64,000 nucleotides of DNA, taken from positions 1,088,281,001 to 1,088,345,000 of the forward strand of contig CM057453.1 of assembly GCA_016271365.2 (NCBI GenBank). Direction: 5' to 3'. Position numbers and translations under genes: made by a program. This document shows positions 34,480 through 45,539 of this stretch, piece by piece. The notes under the pieces are model-generated. The model was not told the origin of the DNA, did not search any database, and was given only the letters and a program-made list of their open reading frames with translations. How positions within the stretch are numbered: position 1 is the stretch's first letter; every line of letters starts with the position of its first letter. The stretch is from Neoceratodus forsteri. Taxonomy: Eukaryota; Chordata; Ceratodontiformes; Ceratodontidae.

Positions 34480-34990
34480 ATTTTGGGGGTGGGGACATTC
34501 ATTGCATTACATGATGGAGTACTTAGAGGTGGAGTGAGAGGTGATTCAGTGTGTTGCATTAAGAGTATTTTGGGGCCATGTATTGTGTAAGTGTTGCATG
34601 ATGGGGCATTTCAGGGGAAGGGACATTCTCTCTGTTGCACTGGGTAGCAGCTACCACTGAACTGTATATCTGTGGTATTTTGGGTTGGGGGTTCATTGTA
34701 TTATTGCATAGGGGGGACATTCATTCTTGGATTAAAAATGACAGACACTGGCCAGTAGGACTAATGGTTGGGGATATCCTTTGGCCCCACCAGCATACCA
34801 CAGGACAATCTGCTGTATCATCAACAATGTTGCTGCTTCCAGAACAAGCCAATAGGGCATTTTGCTTATCTAATGCAAAAATCTGGTGGGACATTAACAA
34901 TTTTGACCCCTGATATTGTTGCCCAGTGGGACATTTTAGGAGGATGAGGGGGACAGTCATTGTGTTGCATGGTGGGGCATTTACAATGCA
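34480..34990 (+). repeat. degenerate G-rich minisatellite-like region
   Basis: Recurrent blocks resemble GGGGACATTCATTGTGTTGCATGATGGGGCATTT at irregular 60-120 bp spacing (about 34495, 34595-34625, 34685-34720, 34935-34980). A non-repetitive insert lies at about 34745-34910. The period is too irregular to define units. Confidence 0.35.
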
Positions 34991-35349
34991 GATAGGATAG
35001 CTGCATTGAGTTTCTTCCCCCTTCTTGAGTTGCAGAGAGAAGAGCAGATATGCTGGGGTGTTGTAATGAAGGGTAATTACAGTAAGATGGGTTATAGAGA
35101 TTCGGACATTTTCAGGAAGTGGTGTAGTTGGTTACATTTGAGTGCATAGTCTGCCTCCCCTTTAAGTTGTGTCCCTATCAGAAGCCAAGTGTTGTGCCCC
35201 CTAGTCTGTAGCATCCCAATTGATGCTGCTGCAAGGAGGGCAGGACTGGGAAAAGATCTGTATGTGATAAGTTTTCAACCCAGAATCAAGCCTTTAGCAC
35301 ACAGGAACTCAGCCAAACCCTGACAAATAGTGTGCTCCCCAATCCCGCT
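34991..35349. other. unannotated spacer
   Basis: No recognisable feature. Confidence 0.5.
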
Positions 35350-35787
35350 CATAGAAACATAGAAACATAGAATTTGATGGCAGATAAGGACCGCTTGGCC
35401 CACCTAGTCTGCCCATTTCCCTACCTAATGGATAAGCTGCAGATTCTAGTTAACCAACAGCCTACTTCCTCCCACCCCCCACTAGAATTGCCTTATGTCT
35501 GTCCCACGCATTCTTGAATTCCCCCATTGGTTTTGACTCTACGACCTCCTTAGGATTGCTGTTCCATGTATCCACAACCTTCTCTGTGAATAAATACTTC
35601 TTCACATTACCTCTGAGCCATCCCCCCCATCTTCAGATTGTGCACCCTTGTTTTTGCACATCTCTTTTTCTGAAAGATGCTACCCTCTTGGACTTTGTTG
35701 ATTCCCTTGAGGTACTTGAAAGTTTCTATCATGTCGCCCCTTCCCTCCTTTCCTCGAGGCTATACAGTTACTTCCTTTAGTCTTTCT

Positions 35788-36300
35788 TCATATGTCTTCT
35801 GATGCAGACCCTGCATCATTTTGGTTGCCCTCCTCTGGACAACCTCCACCCTGTCTATGTCTTTGTGGAGATGGGGTCTCCAGAACTGTACACAGTACTC
35901 TAGATGTGGTCTTTCCAACTGTCTGTACAGAGGGCCAACAACTTCCTATTTTCTGCTGGTGATGTCTCTCTCTATGCATCCCGGATATCCCCCCAGCCCT
36001 CCTTACTGCCTTCTCACATTGCTGGCCCACTTTTAGGTCATCTGATATGACTACGCCCAGGTCCATTTCCATTTTTGTTGTTGTCAGTATCTCACCCCCC
36101 ATTGTGTATTCTGCCCCTGGGTTTTTGTTTCCCAGGTGCATTACTTTGCACTTCTTTGCATTGAATCTAAGCTGCCATACATTTGACAATTCCTCCAACC
36201 TTACCAAGTCCCTTTTCATCCTTTCCACCCCACTTGGGTATCAACCCTGTTGCAGATCTTTGTGTCATCTGCAAAGAGACACTTTTCCTTCCAGTCCCTC
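35788..36300 (-). pseudogene. CR1-2 RT palm end and thumb
   Basis: The catalytic box reads LFADDTKI (36259-36280 region), then NVWQLRFNAKKCKVMHLGNK, YTMGGEILTTTKMEMDLGVV and ISDDLKVGQQCEKAVRRA. After that the frame is lost, and DNA to 35372 encodes the remaining thumb and C terminus in other frames. Confidence 0.88.
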
Positions 36301-36322
36301 TGCAATGTCACTTATAAAGACA

Positions 36323-37039
36323 TTAAAAGGATTGGCCCCAGTACTGAACCCCGGATCCACTAGTAACCCTCCTTTCTTCACTGTGGACTCCATTTACTAT
36401 TACCCGCTGTGTCCTGTTGTCCAGCCAGTGTTTTACCCAGGCTACCACCCTGGGACCCACTCCCAGGCTGGCTAATTTGTTTATTAATCTTTTGTGCGGG
36501 ACTGTGTCAAATGCCTTGCTAAAGTCTAGGTAGGCCATGTCCACAGCCCCTCCCTGGTCTACTGCTTTGGTCTCCCAGTCAAAGAAATCAATTAGATTTG
36601 TCTGACATGACCTTCCAGCTGTGAATCTATGCTGCCTTGGGTCCTGTGCCCCACTGGCCTCTAGGTACTCAACAAGTCTTTCCTTCAGAAGTAATTCCTT
36701 CATTTTCCCTACCACTGAGGTCAAACTGACAGGTCTGTAGTTTCCTGCCTCTGTCTTGCTCCCACTTTTGTGAAGGGGAATCATATCTGCCCTTCTCCAG
36801 TCCTCAGGTACCACACCATCCTCCCATGATTTATTAAAAAGGGTAGTCAGTGGTATTACTAGTTCTTCCCTTAGTTCTTTTAGAATTCTGGGATGAATCC
36901 CATCAGGCCCCATTGCTTTATCCACGTTCAGTTTTAAGAGTTCTTTCAGAGCCCTTTCTTCTGTGAAAGGACTAATATCAACCCCCCTATCCAGAGTGCT
37001 TCTATTGACTGGATTAGGTATTTCCCCCTGCTTTTCCAT
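36323..37039 (-). pseudogene. CR1-2 RT fingers and palm
   Basis: One intact 238-aa frame contains LNVDKAMGPDGIHPRILKEL, WRRADMIPLHKSGSKTEAGN, YRPVSLTSVVGKMKELLLKE, HRFTAGRSCQTNLIDFFD and MAYLDFSKAFDTVPHKRLI, and ends in VTSGSGVQYWGQSF. This is a textbook CR1 RT. The end departs from the usual GVPQGSVLGP block by a small deletion/frameshift. Confidence 0.93.
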
Positions 37040-38687
37040 TGAGAATACTGATCAGAAGTATTCATTCAGTATCCCACCTTTTTCACTGTCACTTTCTGCC
37101 CAACCACCTTCCTCTTTGTTCAGCCTCAGTATCCCTGCCTTAGTCTTTCTTTGCTCCCTAATGTACCTATAAAGGTTTCATCTCCTTCTAACCAAGTTGG
37201 CTATCTTTAACTGGTACAGTTCTCTGTCCTTCTCCTTCTGTGTTTCCTTATACTTCCTGAATGTTATCTTTTCTCCCTTACCTTCCCCACCACTTCTTTT
37301 GAGAACCATAGTGTTTTTTTCTTTCATTTTGATTTGTTTATTTGCTTCACACAAAGTCTTGTTGCTCTGTGATGGCAGTTTTGATGTTTCCCCATTGTTG
37401 CTCCACCCCACCTTCTTGCCTGTTTGCTAGTGCTTTTCTGAGGCACTCTCCCATTTTGACAAAATCAGCCCTCCTGAAGTCCAGTACCCATATCTCTCAA
37501 TGGTACCACATTACGAGGAACGTTCCTCATTTTACTTCACAAAAGCTCCCTGTTCCACATTGTGAGGACTTGTTCCACATTCAGTATGAACATTTTAAAG
37601 CAAAAATCTATAGTAAATGATGCAAAAAATATATTATTCAATTAATAACAGACATTCTGAACATGAATGCAAACCTTTTAACAGTGTTCTGAGCCTCTTA
37701 TGTAAAGATTTGATTAAGTGTTCCACATTTTGCTCAATTGTTCCACATTTTGAGAGGCAATGTTCCACATTTGGTGGACAAAAGGTTGAGAGGTATGCCA
37801 GTACCTTCACATTTGTGTGACTTGACTCTACGGCTAAGTTTATCATGAACCACACTGTTTGGTGGTCGCTTGTTCCCAGATGGCTACCCACTTCAAGATC
37901 AGAAATCCTGTCTCTGTCCCCATTTGAGAGTAGTCTAAGATTGCTCTCTCCTGAGTGGGTTCCAAAACTAGCTATATGAGGCATGCCCCCATAGGGCATC
38001 AAGAATGGCCCTGCTCTTGGATGTGGCTACAGCAAAGGTGCTCCAGTCAACATCTGGCATATTCAGGTCCCTCATCAGCAATATCTCCCCTTTCTGTGCC
38101 ATCCCAAGGATGCCTTCTATCAGTTTCTTGTCCATTTCCTCCCCCTGAGATGGGGGTCTGTATACAACCCCTGTGCGGATTGTGGAGCCATTTCCAGTCT
38201 CCAGGGTGACCCACAGTGCCTCCTCTCCTCCCTGTTTACCCTCTAGTTCTATTGCTTTGATCCCTTCCCTTACATAGAGAGCTACTCCTCCTTCTCTTCT
38301 TCCCTCCTTGTCCCTCCTATAGATTGTGTACCCTGGTATGTTGACATCCCAGTCATGGTTCTCTGTCTACCATGCTTCTGTGATTGTCACAATATCCAGG
38401 TATCCCTCTTCCATCAAGGCCACCATTTGTGGGAGCTTTTTACCTAGACTACGGGCATTGGTACTCATTACCCTCCATTTTTTGATGGCTTTATTTCTTT
38501 TTGCCCCATCCCTGTCCCTACTGCCTTTGTCTTTTTCTCCATTTACCCCTGCTCTTCTCCCTATCGACTGCTCTTTCTTGGTGTTTACCTCACCAATTAC
38601 CCTGATTTTTTTGGGGGGGCTAGGATGTCCTTTCTCCACTTCAGTGCCCCCCCCCTTGGCTAGTTTAAATGCTTGCCATTGAAGCAT
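37040..38687 (-). pseudogene. CR1-2 endonuclease domain, fragmented
   Basis: The N-terminal part (38367-38687) is basic and then reads WRVMSTNARSLGKKLPQMVA and LDIVTITEAW. Further frames give GGVALYVREGIKA, GVVYRPPSQG and EILLMRDLNMPDVDWS, where the usual GDFN has become RDLN. The MITE at 37489-37797 interrupts the domain, and the link to RT (37040-37480) is a basic, lysine-rich segment. Confidence 0.82.
37489..37797. mobile_element. hAT-like MITE inserted in CR1-2
   Basis: Direct repeats CCAGTACC at 37481-37488 and 37798-37805 flank a 309-bp insert. Its ends are CATATCTCTCAA and, inverted, CATACCTCTCAA. Removing the insert and one repeat rejoins the CR1 endonuclease region. An 8-bp duplication and short inverted ends fit the hAT superfamily. 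Inside, the block TGTTCCACATT recurs about five times. No coding capacity. Confidence 0.82.
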
Positions 38688-38700
38688 TTAAACCTTTAAC

Positions 38701-39165
38701 CTAGGATCCTGGTCCCCAGGATAGATACAGACCATCACACCTGTATAGGCCTGCATCCCTCCAGGTAGAGCCCCAGTCCCCAATGAAGCCAAATCCCTGA
38801 GCTCTGCACCAGCTTTTCAACCAGTCATTGAATCCCATGGTGTGGAGTACCCTAGCCTCATCCACACCACAGACAGGTAGCACTTCCGAGAAAGTTACCA
38901 TGTGTGCTACTTGTCTAAGCCCCCTCCCCAACTCCACAAACTCCTTTTGCACTGCTCTGATCCCATTCTCAGCCAGGTCATTCGTCCCTAGGTGGATAAT
39001 GACATCCAGCTCCCTCCCCCTTGCCGCTGCTCCCATGATCCTGAGGATTCCTTTCCTGACCCTTCAAGCCTTGGCACCGGGCAGACACCTTACCTCCCTT
39101 TCCCCTCCCTCCCCCAGTTCTACTCCCCTAACAATTGAGTCACAAGTAGCTTGGGCATTGTAATC
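38701..39165 (-). pseudogene. CR1-2 ORF1 SGNH/esterase domain with lost catalytic residues
   Basis: It contains ARGRELDVIIHLGTNDLAEN, FVELGRGLRQVAHMVTFSEV and VCGVDEARVLHTMGFNDWLK. The terminal block reads YRCDGLYLSW where Asp-x-x-His is expected, so the catalytic His has become Tyr. After one stop near 39055 the upstream frame reads QATCDSIVRGVE, in which the Gly of the GDS block is Cys. The element is truncated just beyond this point. Confidence 0.82.
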
Positions 39166-39323
39166 TGGACTTGGAGCTGGAGCCCCTGTGCAATGCTGAT
39201 TAATCCAACTGTGACTAACTTACTATCAGCCCAGCTGGCCCCATAAAGTCAGGACTGTCCCTGATTTCCACTCCCTGCTGATCTGCTGTTCTAGGGTGGT
39301 GGTGCTGGTGTTCTGCACACAGG
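39166..39323. other. spacer between CR1-2 and the first foldback copy
   Basis: No feature seen. Confidence 0.5.
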
Positions 39324-41002
39324 GGTGGTATATTCAGACTGTGCCAGGTGAGGGCACAAGCCTGGGTGCAGAGCAAATGGGATGGGCCAGGGCATGTTCC
39401 AGGTGATATTCAACGGTGCTGCGCCATGGCTCAGCACCTTTGAATATGGCACTGAGGGCACACGCACTGCACACAGTGCAGTGGCACTGCACCAGCACAA
39501 GTGGCAGAAGGGGAGCAGAGGGCTGCGCCAGTGCAAGTGTGGTTGCTCTAGGTGCAGCAACTGTGATATTCAGCTGTGGGCATGCAAATGAGGCCATTAT
39601 GCATACAAGGTGCAAACCAGGCCATTTGCATGTCATCATGGCCCCATTTGCATGCAGTGTACTATTCCCCAGTGACTTGTACCTGACGCCCTACCAGGCT
39701 GCAGCCATCGGGGACCGATGCCCTACTGCCCCTCGGTGGGCTCTGCTCCTGTATGCCAGATCGCGGGCATGTGTAGAATGCATCCCCAGTGGTCCAGTGG
39801 ACCGCTATCCATGGCACGATCATGGACATGAGTAAAAGTACTCCCTGGTGGTCCAGTGGACCGATCCCCAACACCTGATCATGGGAACATGTTTGTTCCA
39901 TCCCTGGTGGTCCAGTAGACCACACCCCATCACCCGATTGGGGGCCTACATTAGAACTCCCTGGTGGTTCAGTGGATGACCCCTCCAGTGCCTGATCATG
40001 GGTGGAATGAACAACAGACACCCTGATGGTCCAGTGGTACCCCCCTCCTCACCCGCCCACTGAGTCCCCCTCCACCCTGTACCCCCCTCATCAGCAGCAG
40101 ATGGCAGCACCCCCCACCCGCAAGCTGCCCAGCTGACCCTGCTGACTGACAGCATACATTAGGGCTGTACACCTATTGGTCCATTGCGTGGGCCAATGGG
40201 TGTGCAGACCATACTGTATTACACAGTCCATGAATGTGAATGAATGCTCATTCACAATTTGGGACTGTGTAGTACAGTGTGGTCTGCATGCCCATTGGCC
40301 CATGCAGTGGACCAATTGGCATACACCCCTACTGTATGCTGTCAGTTGGTGGGCAGCCAGGCTGCTTGCAGGTGGGGTGCTACTGCCTGCAGCCGATGGG
40401 GAGGTGCAGGGTGGCGGGGGACTCAGTGGGCAGGTGAGGAGGGGGTACCACTGGACCACCAGGGTGTCCGTTGTTCATTCCACCCACAATCAGGCATTGG
40501 GGATTGGTCCACTGGACCACCAGGGATTATTTGAACATATGCCCACAATCGGGCAATGGATAGCGGTCCACTGGACCACCAGGGATTACTTTTACACATG
40601 CCTGTGATCGGGTGGGGGGACATGACACCCCCCGTTCAGGGGGCATGTGGACTGTGTTCTGGGTGGTCAGGTGACCACCCACAGCAGGCGGCTGCTGTGT
40701 TGCACCTTGCAATATGGCAGCTCACCTGTGGGTGGCCGGGACTTGCTCCTGGTTTCGTCAGGCACATCTTTACTCCCCCCTGAGTGGCGCAAGTCAGGTA
40801 TGTGCCAGCATATGCACCGCACATCCCAGGCTGAATATTGGGATGTGCCTCATATGCATGGGCACACCTCCGCACTTGCGCCGCATACATTACTGGTGCG
40901 CAGTGCAACCTGCCCCTTTGAATATCACACTGGGGCATATTGGTGCATTACGCATGGTGCAGACCTGTTGCGCCATGGGCAACTCCTTTGAATATCCCAC
41001 CC
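39324..41002 (-). mobile_element. FB1: large foldback (palindromic) element, copy 1, inverted orientation
   Basis: The whole 1.68 kb folds on a centre near 40235. Ends read GGTGGTATATTCAGA at the left and, inverted, GGTGGGATATTCAAA at the right. Each arm carries tandem about-60-bp repeats built on CCCTGGTGGTCCAGTGGACC: five in the left arm (39783-40040) and three in the right (40446-40610). Flanking the centre, both arms hold the same sequence (GCAGACCATACTGTATTACA against TGTAGTACAGTGTGGTCTGC). Its left end corresponds to the right ends of FB2 and FB3. Open frames within it come from the palindrome and show no domain, so it is non-autonomous. Confidence 0.8.
39582..39653. promoter_or_regulatory. 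cluster of three POU octamers in FB1
   Basis: ATGCAAAT at 39582-39589 and ATTTGCAT at 39624-39631 and 39646-39653 are three perfect octamer sites in 72 bp. They lie on the arm whose homologue in FB2 and FB3 also keeps octamers. Factor binding is inferred. Confidence 0.45.
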
Positions 41003-41350
41003 AGGGAGCCATACTTTAATTCAGTATGTTGTAAACAGTAAAGGCATAATGGTATACCATGAATTAGGGTTTAAACTGGACTTGAGTGAATGGCAAAGTG
41101 TTACCAGACTGTGATGAGTTATTCAGTAAGCATCAATCTAGTTAGCACAGACCCCCATTCAAAAAAAAAAAAAATTGTAGCCAAAACATTATGTTACTAG
41201 CCCAGGACTGGACTAACACAGTTTATGCTGCATTTTTTCTTTTTGTTTGTTTGTAATCAGGTATTTGTATTTTTTTCTTTTATCCACACAACAGTTTCTG
41301 AACAGTATCGCAAATGTAGTCATTATAGCATTCATTAGAATAAACACAAT
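41003..41350. other. spacer between foldback copies 1 and 2
   Basis: AT-rich with an A run at 41161-41174. No element recognised. Confidence 0.5.
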
Positions 41351-42906
41351 GGACCAGATATTCAAAGGGGTTGCACATGGCACAACAGGATTGCACCATG
41401 CGCAACCCCCAATGCTCACCGGTGCTATATTCAAAGGGGCAGGTTGTGCGGTGCAACTCCTGATGTGCCAGGGCGCATTGGTAATGTATGCGGCGCAGAT
41501 GCAGGGGGCGTGCCCATGTATATGCGGCACATCTCAATATTCACCCCAGGATGTGCGGCACATATGCTGGCACAACCCCTACATGCGCCGCACAGTGATG
41601 CTCAAAGTTGAGCTGAAAATAAAAGGCTCAAATGCTGGCCACCCATAGGCGGGCGGCTGTATTGCAAGTCACAACACAACAGCCGCCAGCCATGGGTGGC
41701 CACCTGTCCAGCAGGAACACCATCCACAAGCACCTGGACCCTCCCTGGTAGTCTAGTGGACCCCCCTCCCTTCCTGTAAGCCTGAACATTGGCTGTTGTA
41801 ATATTACACTTAACCTGGTGGTCTAGTGGTTCCCTCCCCATATGCCTGATCGTGGGCTGTTGTAATATTGAAATTAACCTGGTGGTCTAGTGGTTCCTTC
41901 CCTTTATGCCCAATCATGGGCTGTTGTAATAATAAATGTTAACCTGGTGGTCCAGTGATACCCACTTCCCCACCCACCCACAGAGGACCCCCGGCCACCC
42001 TGCACCCCCCCGTCATCTGTGGGTGGCAGCACCCCACCTGCATACTGCCTGGCCACCTGCTGATTGACAGTGTACAGTATGATCTGCATGCCTATTTGTC
42101 CACAGTGTGGACCAATGGGCTTGCAGATGATACTGTACTACACAGGACCAGATATGTGAATGAACGTGACCAATAGGCATACAGATCATACTGTACGCTG
42201 TCATTCGGCGAGCGGCCGTGCAGTATGCAGGCGGAGTGCTGCCGCCCGCCGATGATGGGTGGGTGCTGGGTGGCTGGGGGTCTTCTGTGGGTGGGTGGAG
42301 AGAGGGATACCACTTGACCAGCAGGTTAATATTTATTACAATAGCCCGCGATCGGGCATACGGGAAGGGAACCACTAGACCATCAGGTTACTTTTAATAT
42401 TACAGAAGTCCATGATCGGGCATACAGGAGGGGGTTACAATAGCCCACCAGGGACCCATCCCCTGAAGACAGCTGGTAGACAGGGTGCCAGATGCAGTTC
42501 CCTGGGACGCCCTGCGCAACGCATGCAGATGGGGCCATAATGACACGCAAATGGCCCCATTTGCATCTTGCATATATTATGGCCTCATTTGCAAGCCCCC
42601 GGCTGAATATCATGAGTGATGTGTCTATCACAACTGCACTTGTGCTGATGCATCCCTGTGCTCCCTCTCTGTGGTGCAGTATGTTTGCCGACCTTGCAAT
42701 ATTCAATGGTGCTGCACCATGACGCATTATTTTATTTTTATTTATTTTATTTAAACAGCAGTTTGGAAAACCTTTGAGCCATAGGCTCATTTACAAAGGT
42801 ACCTTGGCATTACCATTGAATATCACCTGGTCCTGGCCCCAGTGCAACCCAGTTGCGCTGCGCCCAGGCTTGCACCACTGCCCGGCATAGTCTGAATATC
42901 TAGGCC
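41351..42906 (+). mobile_element. FB2: foldback element, copy 2, with a nested LINE tail
   Basis: Ends read GGACCAGATATTCAAA and, inverted, GGCCTAGATATTCAGA. The centre near 42130 shows ACAGTATGATCTGCATGCCTAT matched by the complement of AGGCATACAGATCATACTGT. The left arm holds about four and the right arm two to three units of about 63 bp around CCTGGTGGTCTAGTGGTTCC. CAATG flanks both ends. It has no coding capacity, and a 77-bp LINE tail sits at 42730-42806. Confidence 0.82.
42730..42806 (-). mobile_element. tail-only LINE insertion in FB2
   Basis: On the minus strand this reads GGTACC, then the bulged hairpin CCTTTGTAAATGAGCC/TATGGCTCAAAGG, then an A/T-rich AAATAAAATAAATAAAAA tail. GCATTA occurs on both sides (42724-42729 and 42807-42812) as a target duplication. 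It is an extremely 5'-truncated copy of the LINE-B/C/D group. Confidence 0.8.
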
Positions 42907-43404
42907 AATGGGTAAACTGAGAGAGAAATGGATAAAGTACAAATATCTGAATGAAATTTATTGATGCCATGTAACATTTACAGCATTGAACACTTCTAAT
43001 TAGTGAACAACTAATTGCAACCTAATTAGTGTGCCAAAAAAAGTATGACGTAGGTACAAGTATTCTAAATTAAAATGACAGAGATATAATTAGAAATTAC
43101 ATGATTATGAAATACATGGACACTGAAAACTTGGGGGGGGGGGAAGGTCCAAAGTGAGAAGTCAGCAAAATTAAGGAAATAAATAGTTTGTAATGTTAAA
43201 AACATATCTGGTAAAAACAATCAGTGTAGAATTTTCTGATTACTGCATTTTAGTTTAAATCTGCATTTGAAAACACACACGCACACACACATGCCTTCTG
43301 TCTCAGCCTGTCTCCGGCAATAATTTGTGTTGCCACAGTTTTAATAGCTGGCTGTAAACCCCTTTGGATTCCCTGCTAGGTAGTTTTTTTCCCCTGATGG
43401 GACC
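42907..43404. other. spacer with short microsatellites
   Basis: A G-run of about 12 at 43133-43144 and an ACACACAC run at 43273-43291. Otherwise featureless. Confidence 0.55.
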
Positions 43405-43745
43405 CTTTTTTACAACTGTGTAGTGGAGTTATGCAGACGTCTCACTCTTACACAGAGAGAGAGAAGAGGGCTATGGAAAAATGTGACTGGATACCTAGAC
43501 TGTGTCCTTCCACAGTGGAATTGAAGCACATGCAGTTCTCTCCATTCAGCATAGTGATATTCCTTTGTGCCCCCCTCCCCGCCACTGCACTATTTCTTTG
43601 CTCCCACACTCACTTCTGGCTCCAGTCTTTGTGATTCAGCACTGAATCAGACCCCCCTCCACCACCACCGCTACAGTATTTTCTGAAACGATGGCACAAA
43701 ATGGCGATCCCACTACTACACCTTCCTCTCCCCTACTTCTTCCAG
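43405..43745 (+). repeat. interspersed repeat R1, copy 2
   Basis: Matches 33035-33350 over almost its entire length, in the same orientation. It contains the shared blocks GTGTCCTTCCACAGTGGAAT and ATGGCACAAAATGGCGATCC. No coding domain, terminal repeat or target duplication was identified. Confidence 0.65.
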
Positions 43746-45480
43746 TTATCTCCCCCGGATACTAGACTTTGGGCTACTAATTTGATTCATTTGCAAATAT
43801 ATATTCCCCCATAGACTGTACATTGGGTCTCAGACCAGGCATCTGAAGGAACAGAGTTTGCGCATGCTCAATCACTCACGCATGTTCAACTAAGTATAGT
43901 GGACATCTCGTGCATGGCAGACTGGTCATCTGTAATACCTAGGGCAGCTAAATGGGGCACACTTAAGAGCAGCCCCAAGAAGCTCAATGACTCTCTTAAT
44001 GGGCTATTCATTGTGGCGGCATGCCCTCTAGACATGGGCAGACCATTCCATGTTCAAGAAGTCTTCCAGACCCTCCCACTTCAGGTGAGCATTATACTGG
44101 CTCCTAGTCACTGAAAGTGATCTGTGTTGTATCACCTCCAGCAGCCATCTTGCTAGGGACTGGGGCTGATGTATGCCACTACCACAGTTCCCATAATGCT
44201 CGCGGTCTGGCAGCCATCTTACCTGGGACAAAGGCTCTTATTCATCTAGGGACTGTGTCTGATATACAATATAGTAACCATATTGGCTTTGACCAGAGTT
44301 TGTTATTAATTATTTTTAACAAAAAAAATACAGTACCTATTTTTAATTAAACAAAGTTAACATTTTAGTTTTTTTTTATTGTTTCTAAGTCTACCCCTAA
44401 GTGCAGTAAGACACGCCAGGTCCTTGATTGTCTGGAGTTAATGCACTTCCTGGTGCTGATGGCAACAAGTGCTATGGTCTCATACTTCACTATACACCTG
44501 GGTGTGCATTAACATTTATACCAGGCAACAAACACCCTGTCATGTCTTTTTTGTTTACAAATTGGACCAGTGTTGCATTAATCAGAACACTAAATTTCAG
44601 CATCCAACATTCCATCAGGTTTATAATTTTACTTCTGCCTAGCGGGATTTATTTAGAATTTATTACCTCACCCATAGCTTTACACCATATATACCTTTAC
44701 TAATACATCCAATAAAGGTATCAATCTTTTTTTTTAACTTTCTTTCCCTCCTGGTCACAGGCTTCTAGAACTTTCTCAGTTGACCAGCTGTTCTTGCCCT
44801 GTCTGAGATCCTCCCTGTCTTGGGAACTCCCAGACCTCTGACTCACCTGTGACACACCTTCAGGCAATCCTACAGTTTGTGCCCCCCGAAGTGGGGTCAC
44901 CTTCAGCTCCCTGGTGCTCTCGTACACGAAATCCAATTGCCTTGAGGATGGAGATGAAGGTTGGAGGCATTGGAACCCAGGAGGGCAGGATCTGACAGTG
45001 GGCATGGTGCTGGGTCAACATCACTGATCCTGGAGCCAGAGCTTTTCCTTGTTCTGTGAGGTGTCCTCCCTGTCAGCAAGTGTGGACATACAATGATGTA
45101 CAGGGAGGTGCGCACACTCCAGTGCGTGCCACACTGATGTCCAACATGCCCTTCCTCCACAAAAGTGGAAGGCTATTGGCTCAATATCTCCCAGCCACCA
45201 CTGGGAGGCATACTGTTGCTGGAGCCTTCAACCCACCCCTCCTAAGAGGAAGTGATCTGTTGTCAGATGCTTGCACCTTCTCCTCCCCGGCCAACCTCCG
45301 GTGCCCTGAGCTCGCTCCCAAACCTGGGTTTCTGGCTTGGCACAAGGTGTGGTATCCAGCATCTCAACCCTCAGTGCCAATGGCCCAGCCACAAGTTATC
45401 TATCTTTAGAAAATATATGGTCAAAAAGGACAATAATGCTCAGCTGTTCTACTGAACGGATATATTTATCAAGAATCCAG
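43746..45480. other. unclassified region
   Basis: The first part (to about 44720) is AT-rich with two CAGCCATCTTGC/CAGCCATCTTAC-like blocks near 44143 and 44210. From 44740 to 45410 the GC content rises. Minus-strand frames of 85 and 94 aa are rich in Ser, Gly and Arg but show no domain I recognise. They could be an old LTR-element gag, but I cannot support that. Confidence 0.35.
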
Positions 45481-45539
45481 CATCTGGAAATGTCATGCTA
45501 GTCCTGTACTGAGTGTATTAAAATGCAAACATCATGAAA

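Larger units (their letters stand above)
35350..39165 (-). mobile_element. CR1-2: 5'-truncated CR1 retrotransposon
   Basis: Minus-strand CR1 with a 3' tail of CTATGTTT-type octamers at 35350-35371. It carries RT and endonuclease, and ORF1 is cut at the esterase Ser block near 39165. Codon content and motifs differ clearly from CR1-1, so this is another CR1 lineage. A 309-bp MITE with an 8-bp target duplication interrupts the endonuclease region. Frameshifts make it inactive. Confidence 0.92.

Noticed and set aside
34635..34960. Opposite-strand open frames of 92 and 79 aa
   Set aside because: They sit in a degenerate G-rich repeat region with no recognisable motif.
37489..37797. This insert as an integral part of the CR1-2 endonuclease
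   Set aside because: An 8-bp duplication and inverted ends mark it as a later insertion.
39382..40783. Many overlapping 60-140-aa open frames on both strands in FB1 (and likewise in FB2 and FB3)
   Set aside because: They arise from the palindromic, GC-rich repeats. Frames on opposite strands share peptide motifs and none shows a domain.
44721..45409. A host exon or gag gene in the GC-richer block
   Set aside because: The 85- to 117-aa frames lack any domain, splice-site pairing or homologue I can name.
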